Below are positions 32,401 to 44,400 of a stretch of DNA of 64,000 nucleotides, one piece after another; position 1 is the first letter of the stretch; each line of letters begins with the position of its first letter. The stretch lies in contig OX621259.1 in the NCBI GenBank assembly GCA_951640165.1, positions 5,208,001 through 5,272,000 on the forward strand, written 5' to 3'. A program made the translations under genes and the position numbers. This DNA is from Pseudoips prasinana. Its lineage: Eukaryota > Arthropoda > Insecta > Lepidoptera > Nolidae. Under the pieces are notes generated by a model, which saw only the letters and a program-made list of their open reading frames with translations, did no database searches and was not told the origin of the DNA.

Positions 32401-35400
32401 TTGTCTGGAAGAAATCTCGATTTCAATGTATTGTCTGGAAGACCGTCCTCTGTTACGTAAATAAACAGCGGTGATCTTATCATAATTTATATATCTCAAT
32501 TTTAAAATGGCCTGTCGGTTTAACGATCAGTGACTGCGAAGTCAGAAGTCGTGGTTTCGATAACCACCCAGGACAAATCTTTGTGTAATGATCGCGCTTA
32601 TTAGTTCTGTATCTGAGTGTAATTTATTTATTATATGTATTTATAAACTGATAAACATACTGACATAAGTATGTTTATCAGTATGTCTGGTTGCCATAGT
32701 AGGTACAGGCTCTGCCTTGTTTGAAATCAGATGGCAGAGTGTTAGTTGACCCAAGAACTTTATTATAATTTTTTATTTATATCAGTTGTCATTGTCAGAT
32801 TTTATTTATAAAGAGTTTTATATATCTTATACTCTGTTTCTTGATTAATGAAATTTTTTTGTAGTAATACGTAAAAAGCAAAATCGGGCGAGATGGCAAC
32901 GCCATTGAGTCAAGGCGCTAAGATGACATTCCTGCAAGACTTAAAATTGTTCTTAAAATAGAGACAAGAATTTATTTCTATATTTCATTAATTAAAAAGA
33001 TGTTCTCATTTCATGAGTAAATCATATGAGTATATCTGAAACTGTGATGTTTAGCGAACTTACCTATAGTTTACCCCTTTCCAAACCCATGATTTTTTTG
33101 TACGAGACTCACTTATTGCTTTAGCCTATAGGTAGGGGAAATACGTGCATAATGACATATACGTACAAAATGACACAGGCTATAATTCGAATTCGGCGAG
33201 GTCAAGAGCGCAACTGACAACCACGTCACGTCGTCTGAACTATTTCTACTAACCTGTCATAACGCGAATGCGCCACTCTCATTCGCCTGGGTGGCATGGC
33301 CGACGACGAGTTTTAGGGCCTTAGGAGTTATTTTTTGTGCGACATGTTTTTTTGTAAGTGGTATGTATTAAACTAGTTTGTCTACTTGTGTAACATTTAT
33401 TTCAACCCTCATGACTATGTCGTTGTACTCAAATAACTTTTTCCATTAAAAATATCCTCTTTCTATTTATTTTGGAACTTTGTTTTATTATAACGTTATA
33501 TGGACAAAACGACATACATAGGTAACGGACAAAATGACATAGGTATGAATATAAAACAAAATCGATTTAAATCAATAACTGTTTCAAATTAAATTCATCC
33601 ATCTGCTAAAGAACATTCTTCGTCTTCTTTTCTTGCTGTCCCACCCACCCAATCGAAGTAAGTTCCCCAGGCAAACGTAATCCAAAGACTCAACCAACCT
33701 CTTTAGTTTGTCGAGTCTTTAGTTGTAATTAAATCCAAAAATGAGCCCAAAGCTCCTACAGAGAAGAGGAAACGAAACTTTACAAAAACATTATTTGAAG
33801 AAGACAGTGAAGAAGAAAACTATGCGGACAACTTACAAGATGATGAAGAGGACTGTCCATGCATATATAGCAATGGTCTATTTTCCAGATCTAAGCCTGG
33901 AGAACACTGTTTGCGGTGATTAAGTTGTTTGCATTGGTCCCACGCTTCGTGAGCTGACGTTCCTAAGAGAACTAAGGGTTTTAATTGTGAACTTTGTCAG
34001 TAATTTCATAGCTTTTAGATGTATGTCATTTTGTCCTTATGTAATATGCCATTTTGTCCACAGCATATGGACAAAATTGATTATTGCTGATCTCAGTTAT
34101 AATTTTTTTTTTTTTAAATATGTTGTTCTCATACATGTTGATTCGATTTAATAGATAAATAACCAAAGATTTTTAGTGTGAAATATGATTGTGCTGTGAA
34201 TTACTATTAAAGAGTTATGACCCAAATATAAAACCATATGTCATTTTGTACGTTTTTCCCCTATAGGTTAAAGCAATAAGTGAGTCAAATAATTTCATAA
34301 ATATTAAAGAATTATTCTGGTTCATGGTAGCCACTCTTTAAGTTTTCTGCCCCGTCTGATCTACATGTTCCTATAATTAATAATTTACAATTAAAAGTTA
34401 TGTCTATTGTTGTTATGACTATTTACAAGCACTTAATTTATATTTTTATTTCAAGATCTCGTGAATATTAATTAATCATTTTTATTAATTTAATGACTTT
34501 ATTATTTTATTCGAAATTTCTGCCACCTGTCCATAGTCAGAACAAATTCTATAGTTGTGCATAGTGCTCACAAATATAGAATTTGTTCTGACTATTTAAA
34601 AGTGCTTATTTATTTTATTTTTATTAAAAGTGCACGTAAATAGAACCTTTATATTAATGTAATTTATTCATTTTTTATTCACAATTATCATAATCTGCTA
34701 TCAAATATAGAGTTTACTAAATAACGATAACATTTTAATATATAATTTAATACATAAGAAGCTTTCCTTGGTATCTCACGACTTCAGTTCTGGATTATTC
34801 TTGATTTCAGTATCCTCTCTTTAGTTGGGACAAAAAAGTGCAAGATACGGTTATAGCGTCCTTCTTCTGGGGTTATATGCTGCTGCAGATTCCTGCGGGT
34901 CAATTGGCCCATAGATTTGGCTCCAGATTCCTACTGACAGGGGCTATGACAATCAATTGCGTTGTGTCTATCGTTCTACCTACTGCTGCTTACTACGTAA
35001 GTTATATGAAACCATAATTAGTTTTTTTTAAGACAACGCCCGCGTTGGGCAATCTATTACCTGTGTCCCGGAGTACTTTACAAAAATATAAAAGACGGAC
35101 ACAAATGATATCCAGACTCAGAACAACTATTATTGTGTCACACAAATAGCTGTCCGGCGCGGGACTTGAACCTGAACCCGAACCTGTCTTAGTCGCTGCG
35201 CCGCACATGCAGTCATGCATTAGTTAGTTTGTGAATATATTTATTTTTAGCAATAACGCACCTGGCGTACATTTGCTAACTAGTTATTTCAGGGGGCATA
35301 TGTTTTTTGATATCAAAATGGTAAATACGTTTAATTATATGGCGAGTCTCGAAATACGTCATCTTTCAAATCTGGGGTAGGCCTTGTACCATTAAGCTAT

Positions 35401-38400
35401 GACCGATACACGCTAACAGTTCAAGCTCAGGCTTTCATTCACACCTAGGTTATCAATCAGCTTAGGTTTTAGAAACGTGGTCGAATGCTATATCCGAATA
35501 ATGCTATAAAACTAGCTTTTAAAGTATTCTGGTCCTTGCTGAACTAAATAAAAGGCTTAATTTAATATCAACCAGATACTTTGATCATTGAAACCATTCG
35601 TAATCAAGTTGATCAGATTAGCCTTTATAGATGGACGCTACGTCTGCTCGTTCTCTGGTATATGTTCTCTCATGACGACTTCTACGCACCCCACAGGATG
35701 AGATGGGTTGTGATATTCTTCAACGTCAGCCACACAAGTAATATGGCTGACATGTTGATGACTACACTATGATGCTTATAATATTTCATTTAACAATACA
35801 GGGCGGTTGGATATGCACAATAGTATGCAGAGTACTACAAGGTCTGAGTCAAGCATGCATTGTACCTGGACTGCATACTTCTTTAGGCAAATGGGCTCCA
35901 CTACACGAGAGGGGGAGACTTGCGGCATTCGTTTATGGAGGCAAGTATTTATCTGCTTATAAAATTTTTGAATCTTCACCATATCAGCCGAAAGACGCCC
36001 CCTACTAGACAAAGGCCTCTTCAATTGCCGGTGTAGCGCTACCCATATTCAGCAGGTTTCATGACCCTCACAAGGTCATCGGCCCATCTTGTAAGCGACC
36101 TGAGCACGCTGCGTCTTTCGGTTCATGGTCTCAATCATTTATGAAAGTAAAATATAAAATGATTGAGCAGCGCATAAAGTTGCAGTATTGTCCACACGCG
36201 AGAACAACTTCTTGAGCGTTTCTAATGCAGATGAACTAATAAAATAATACTGGTATATAACATGCATTTGCATAGATATATTGTAATTAGGAAGAGTCGT
36301 AAAATTCATAAATTATGTGTACCGTCACAGAGAATATCACTGTTCTCTAATAATGTTTTATGTATGGCAATTCGTGTGTATAATAAATTAACTGATGTAT
36401 TCAAAACAATAAATCCCTGGACATTTCAAACAAACTATTTTAATTTTCTATTAAATAAATGTTATTATTGAGTTGACGACTTTTTAAAGCACAAATTTGA
36501 TGTTACATCGAATCAGACGAGAATGCTATGTAAAACTCAACAATTGTGGCCTTTTTACCCGACTGCGGGACGCAAAGGGTAATGTGTTTATCAGGCTATG
36601 TATGTATGTATGTTCCTTTGAAGCACTATACAGACCAAACGCCTGGACCGATTTTAATGATTCGCACGTCAATCGATTCCTTTCAGTCCGGAAAGTGTCA
36701 CTAAAGACATGACGTTAGTGAAAATTCAATATGGCGACCACTGGACGCCATATTGTGAAAATTTTAAAAATTTAAGTCAACAAACTATGTCATGTGGGGT
36801 ATCGTTGAATAGGTATTTAAAAAATATTTTTAGTTTTCTTTCAACATTTTTCGATTTGACCGGCCGTTTAGGAGCTATATCGATTTAAAGTTGCGTAACA
36901 ACTATTCTCACATATAGGTTTTAAAACAGTAGAAAATTACGAAGAAAAGACGAAAACTTCGTATGACTGTGCTTGTGAATGTTGATGGACATATACTAAA
37001 GTATCTATTAGGTATATTGGACTACTTAAAGTATCTAACGTCTAACACGGTCGCCCATCGCCAACTTCAAACGATTTAGTACTTAACTTCACTTGAAAAA
37101 CTATATATAGGTAGGTACCTACCGTAATCGAATTGTTTTAAATGCAATGACAAAGATATAAAGAACAACGTCCCTTTGGTTGGTGTGAGAATCGAACTAT
37201 CAACAACCGAATTTCATGTGCTTTGTGGACAAGGTAAAATTTAAAGAAAAATGTTACCTTTAATATTATGTTGGGGAGTAACTGTACACAAGTTGCAAGG
37301 GACAACTTTGAATCGAGCCGTTGTCGATCTCAGTTCGTGCATTTTAATTTTGAATTGAATCGAATTTTTCATAAAGCCAGGTTAAGTCTTTAGATAGTTT
37401 AATTATTAGTACTCTGTACCACCGCAAGCCACTAAGCAATCCTCATGATATCAAATATCTCAATGAAATCACGAGATTGCGAAATTTGCAGTCATATAAC
37501 AATAACTGCTGTGTGGTGACGGCCTAAGAATATCACCACCCCCTCTCATCCCGTGGGGGGACGTAAAAGTCGTCCCGAGGGAAATATATACACCAGAGAA
37601 CGGGCAGCAGCGTTCTCCTGAGTACCATGTTCACCTTACTGCGATCGCCAACCCGTCTGCCAAGCGTGGCGATTATGGCAAATCCCCTCAAATGATGGAC
37701 ACAACTAAACCGCGGCCCCCAGTCCCCGGCAGCCCTGCTATTCCCAGCCGTGGTAACAGCCGTGGTTACGGCAGGGCAGGGGGTGCTAAGAATCCCCGGC
37801 AGATTCCACGTTACCAAAAACGACGACCTCTGGCCCTGGCAACGTTTAACACACAAACACTGCGGTCCGACGAGAAGATAACCGAACTGGAGGAAGAACT
37901 GAGCAGGTTACATTGGGATATTGTAGGATTATCTGAAGTCCGAAGAGAGGGGGAGGACTCGATAATACTGAAATCCGGAAACCTGCTCTATTACCGGGAG
38001 GGTGACCAACTATCCCAAGGTGGTGTCGGGTTCATAGTCCACAAGTCCCTCATGAACAACGTAGTGAAAATCGAGAGTGTGTCGACGAGGGTTGCGTACC
38101 TTATACTCAGAATCACCAGGCGGTATTCGCTGAAGGTTATACAGGTATACGAACCTACTTCGACATACTCCGATGATGCAGTCGAGGTCATGTATGAGGA
38201 CATTTCCAGAGCCATACATACCTCGAACTCTTATTTCACTGTGGTCATGGGGGACTTCAACGCGAAGCTGGGCAAATGAATCGGTGATGAGCTGAAAGTG
38301 GGGCAATTTGGAACCGGGGATCGGAACCCCCGAGGCCAGATGTTGGCTGACTTCATGGAGAAGGAGGGTCTCTTTATGATGAATTCCTTCTTCAGGAAGC

Positions 38401-41400
38401 CGGCACATCGTAAATGGACCTGGGTGAGCCCCAATGGGAAAACTGGAAACGAGATAGACTTCATCCTGTCGACGAGGAGACAAGTATTCAATGATGTCTC
38501 TGTGATCAATGCGGTTAAGACCGGGAGCGATCACAGACTGGTCAGAGGCTCATTAAACCTAAATGTCAAACTCGAGAGGTCCCGACTGATGAAGTCTACG
38601 CTCCGTCCCATACCGTTCCACCTCCAAAACCCCGAACCCTTTCAACTCGAACTTCAGAACCGATTCGAATGCCTAGCAGACTGTGAAGAAGTGGATACAT
38701 ACCACGACAGGTTCGCGGAAGCTGTCCATACGGCCGGGTCTAACTTCTACAAAACCCGCCGTACAAATGCAACCAAAAAGATCTCCGACCATACCCTACA
38801 GCTTATGGAAGAAAGGCGGAAAATGATTCTAACATCCTCATGTGATGCTGCCAGATACAGGCAGCTCAACAGACAAATCTCAAAGTCTCTGACTCGCGAC
38901 ACACGCCAATTTAATACTATTAGTATTAAAGAGGCCATCGAGCGGAATAGAGGCTCTAAAGTGTTCGCAAGAGATTTGTCTATTGGGCAAAGCCAACTGA
39001 CGAAGCTGAAGACTGAGGATGGTAGAATCGTCACGTCAAAACCAGAGTTGCTAGGTGAGATCGAGAAGTTCTACGGACAGTTATACACGACAACGCGACT
39101 ACCTGTCAATAGTCATGCCGATCCAAGAGCAAGACTAACCCGACACTACACCCAAGATATCCCGGACGTCAGCCTGTACGAGATTAGAATGGCTCTCAAA
39201 CAACTAAAAAACAACAAGGCGCCGGGTGATGATGGAGTTACAGCTGAGCTTCTGAAGGCGGGTGGTACACCGATCCTACGGGCCCTTCAGAAGTTATTCA
39301 ACTCCGTCATACTCGAAGGTCAAACGCCAAAAGCATGGCACAGGAGTGTGGTGGTGCTTTTCTTCAAAAAGGGCGATAAAACCCTATTGAAGAATTACAG
39401 ACCCATCTCACTGCTGAGCCATGTTTACAAGTTGTTTTCGAGAGTCATTACGAATCGTCTCGCACGAAGGTTTGACGACTTCCAGCCTCCCGAACAAGCC
39501 GGATTCCGAAAAGGCTACAGTACCATAGACCACATACATACGCTGCGGCAAGTTATACAGAAGACAGAGGAGTATAACCAGCCATTATGCTTAGCGTTTG
39601 TGGACTATGAGAAAGCCTTTGATTCTATCGAAACATGGGCCGTGCTGAGGTCTCTTCAAAGGTGCCAAATTGACTATCGGTATGTCCAGGTGTTAAAGTG
39701 TTTGTACGAAAACGCCACCATGTCAATCCGACTTCAGGACCAGAACTCGAAACCTATTCAATTGCAGCGAGGCGTGAGACAGGGAGACGTCATATCTCCG
39801 AAACTGTTCACCGCTGCATTGGAGGATGTTTTCAAGCTTCTGGACTGGGAAGGCTTTGGCATCAATGTCAATGGCGAGTACATCACCCACCTTAGATTTG
39901 CCGACGACATAGTAGTCATGGCTGAGACCCTTGACGACCTCGGTACAATGCTCGATGGCCTCAGTAGAGTCTCTCAACAAGTGGGTCTGAAAATGAACAT
40001 GGATAAGACGAAAATCATGTCGAACATCCATGTTGCACCCACTCTAGTTAAGGTTGGAGACTTTGCACTCGAAGTTGTTGAAAACTATATTTACCTAGGA
40101 CATACCATCAAACTAGGTAGGTCCAACTTCGAGAAGGAGGTCAATCGTAGAATCCAACTCGGCTGGGCAGCGTTCGGGAAGCTACGTAATATCTTCTCGT
40201 CCCAAATACCGCAGTGTCTCAAGTCGAAAGTCTTCGACCAGTGTGTGTTGCCAGTGATGACTTATGGAGCAGAGACGTGGTCGCTCACTATGGGCCTTAT
40301 CAGGCGGCTCAAGGTCACCCAAAGAGCAATGGAAAGGGCTATGCTTGGAGTTTCCCTGCGAGATCGAATAAGAAATGCTGAGATCCGCAGGCGAACTAAA
40401 GTAGCCGACATAGCCCAAAGAATTGCCAAACTGAAGTGGCAGTGGGCGGGGCACATAGCTCGTAGAACTGACGGCCGATGGGGCAGAAAGGTTCTCGAGT
40501 GGCGACCACGAACCGGAAGACGCAGCGTGGGCAGGCCTCCTACACGGTGGACCGACGATCTTGTGCGGGTCGCGGGAAGCCGCTGGATGCGGGCAGCGCA
40601 GGACCGGCTATTGTGGAAATCCTTGGCGGAGGCCTTTGTCCAGCAGTGGACGTCTTTCGGCTGATATGATGATGATATGATGACGTACATAGACAAAGAA
40701 CTGAAAAGAAAAAAACAAGCACATAGATGGCTGGTGGTCTAAAATTATATAATGTACTATTGAAGAAAATAAAATATATTCTAATAATGTAACATAACAA
40801 CTGAACAGTCGGGATCCATTACTCGACAGCCAATCTAATTTGTCAATGGATATGGGAATATATACCAGAGAATGGGCAGCAGCGTTCTCATGAGTACCAA
40901 TGTCTACCTTACTGCGATTGCCAACCCGTTTGCCAAGCGTAGCTATTATGGCAGATCCCCTCAAATGAAGGACACAATTAAACCGCGGCCCCCAGTCCCC
41001 GGTAGCCCTGCTATTCCCAGCCGTGGTAACAGCCGTGGTTACGGCAGGGCAGGGGGTGCTAAGAATCCCCGTCAGATTCCGCGTTGCCAAAACCGACGAC
41101 CTCTGGCCCTGGCAACACACGCACACTGCGGACCGACGAGAAGATGATCGAACTGGAGGAAGAATTGAGCAGGTTACATTGGGTTATAATAGGATTATCT
41201 GAAGTTCGAAGAGAGGGGGAGGACACTATAATCCTGACATCCGGAAATCTGCTCTATTTCCGGGAGGGCGACCAACCGTCCCAAGGTGGTGTTGGGTTCA
41301 TAGTACACAAGTCCCTCGTCCACAACATAGTGAAAATCGGGAGTGTGTCGACTAGGGTTGCGTACCTTATACTCAGAATTACCAAGTGGTATTCGTTGAA

Positions 41401-44400
41401 GGTCATACAGGTTTACGCGCTGACTTCGACGATGAGGTTGAGGTCATGTATGAGGATATTTCTAGAGCCATACATACCTCGAACTATCATTTCACTCAGG
41501 TCATGGGGGACTTTAACGTGAAGCTGGTTAAATGAAACGGGAATGAGCTGAGAGTGGGGCAATTTGTAACTGGAGACCGGAATCCCCGGGGCCAAATATT
41601 GGCCGACTTCATGGAGAAGGAGGGACTCTTTATGATGAACTTCTCTTTCAAGAAGCCGGAAAACCGCAAATGGACCTGGGTAAGCCCCGATGGTAAAAAA
41701 AAAACGAGATAGACTTTATCTTGTCGACGAGTAGACAGATGTTCAATGACGTCTCAGTAATCAATACGGTTAAAACCGGGAGCGATCACCGACTGGTGGG
41801 AGGCTCATTGAACCTAAATGTCAAGCTCCAGAGGTTCCGACTGATAAAGTCTACGCTCCGACCTTTACCCATCTACATCAAAAACCCTGAACCCTTTCAA
41901 ATCAAACTGCAAAACCGTTTCGAATGCCTAGCAGATTGCGAGGAAGTGGACTCATACAATTTAATTTATTCAAAAAATTTAATACAAATTGTATTAAAGA
42001 AGCTATTGAGCGGAACAAAGGCTCTAAAGTGTTTGCAAGAGAACTATCTGTTGGACTGAGGCAACTGACGAAGCTGAAGACTGAGGATGGCAGAATCGTC
42101 ACGTCTAGACCTGAGTTGCTGGGAGACATCGAGAGGTTCTACGGACAGCTGTATACGAAAACCCAGTCACCTGTCAATAGTTGTGCCTCAGATCCCAGAG
42201 CACGACTAACCCAACACTTACCGACGACATCCCGGACGTCAGCCTGTGCGAGATTAGAATGGCTCTCGAACAGCTTAAGAACAACAAGGCACCTGGTGAT
42301 GATGGAGTTACGGCAGAGCTCCTGAAGGCGGGTGGTACACCAATCCTACGGGCCCTTCAGAAGTTATTTAACTCCGTCATACTAGAAGGTCAAACGCCAC
42401 AAGCATGGCACAGGGGTGTGGTGGTGCTCTTCTTCAAAAAGAGCGATAAAACCCTCTTGAAGAATTACATTGAGAAAGGTCACTTTTGCTGGTGTCCCAT
42501 ACCTATTCAGGCAGCACTCCTTCCCAGCTTCTGCAACATCACTATGGTTGGAGCTTGGGTTGTAAAAGATCTTTGCTGCTTCCTGAATAATTTCCGAATT
42601 TAAATACAATTTACAGAAACCCACCTTGCTTCTTCTAAACGTTGCTGATGTTGTATTGTAGCCGGTAAATGAGTGTAAGAAGAGGATGTGTTCATATCCA
42701 TGCTATTGCATCTCATTTTTTGTCATTCATTCATTCATCGTCATTTTTCAGTTTTAGCCAGTAAGGTTGCGTTTCCTACAGTGAGCATTGAGCGAAAAGC
42801 AATCTTCATGATGTTTTTCCCGCCTAAGCTCAGTTATCTGCTGTTACAAAAAAACGCGATATCTAACTGTTACCGCCCTTACCTCGTGGAGGTACTCCCA
42901 GCTTATGTTAAAATAAATTTTGAGATAATTCGGGCATCAGGTAATGGTCATCACGCTGAATAACTCATCATCATCTTGTTCCAACTAATATGTTAGTGGG
43001 TTTGGTTTTCGCACTTAGTCCCGATGAGGACCATTGTATGTGAGCAATAACGGCCTTCACTCCATCCAGCACACCTCCCTCCAGAAGCATATCAGGTCTC
43101 CTAAACTTTTCAAGGCATCTGTAAGAGTTCCGCTGAATAACTTAAATGTTCTATATTTCTGGAGCGTGTAGCTCATAAACGAATGGAAATATGAACAAGT
43201 ATATGCGATCAAAGTAATAGTGAATTTTGTAAGCTTTAATTTTACCTTAGAATATTTTTTGATAAAACGCACCTTTTTAAAGATATTAGCAAACAACCTA
43301 AAATTGAGGTCTTTGTCCCCCTCCCCCCTCCTCCCTCCGCCTCACCTAGACGTTAGGACTTTTAGTATGATTTCTCTCTAAGTACTCTGAACAAGTTTCT
43401 GAAAATATCCCTTAGGTTCCCGCTCACGCACTCTATACCCTCCTTTGAGGCATTCCTTAATCGGACTAATAACAGTTGATCGTTATTGTGACTGGAAATT
43501 GCATATTGATCAAATATGCATCAGAATCAATAGGTTTGTATACGTTTTGTCACGACTTCGCAAAACAGCCTTATTACCAATCGATATTGATGGCATATCT
43601 ATGGGGCAGTTCAACAGATAAATCGAGAGCATTTCTATTGAAAAAAAATGGGTTTAAGGAACTACAGGTACTCCTCCGTTTGTCACATGTAAATCATTGT
43701 TAAAAGGACTAAAAATTATGACTAGTGTGTTTGTACATTTTTCAAATTGGTGTATTTGTGAAAACGCAGCCACAGTATTTACTAGAGCTAAAAATGTTTT
43801 TCCTCGCAACATGATAACGAATACAACACTATTTCAAAAAAGTTCCTATGCTGTATGTGTGAAAGTGTTTAGTGCTTTGCCGCAAAATTTTCGACATTTT
43901 TCAGCGGCAAAGTTCAAAAACCAACTCAGACTGTGGCTCCTAGAAAAATCATTCTATTCAATCAAATCAGATTTTTGACTGCACGTGAGGCGCAACGGCT
44001 AAGGCAGTCGCGTTGCCGCTTCGTGTCGCGGGTTCGAGTCCCGCGCCGGACAACTACTTGTGTGACCCATAAATAGTTGTTCTGAGTCTGGATGTAATTT
44101 GTGTCCGTCTATTATATGTTGTTAAGTACACTGAAACACAGGGACTAGATTCCATAGTGCAAGGGTTGTCTTTAAAAAAAACTAACTGTGATTTATTTAA
44201 TTAATTATATTATTCGTGTAAAATTTGACATATAACAATCACACATTTCGCATGTTGTTTATGAGTAAAATTGATGAGACTAACCTAATAGTAAGACCAT
44301 CACTGTACTCTATTTTAAGTGAAATAAATAAATGAATGAATAATATTTAATAACTAAATCTAGATAATGAATGATAAAAATATTTAAAAATACATAAATA

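Noticed and set aside
32131..32499. 109-codon and 72-codon ORFs over the 30-base minisatellite
   Set aside because: The unit length is a multiple of three, so frames stay open automatically; it lies inside an intron and the exon 2 frame stops at 32112.
38010..38534. Minus-strand ORFs opposite the RTE coding region
   Set aside because: They are shadows of the RTE sense frame, which has all endonuclease and reverse transcriptase motifs.
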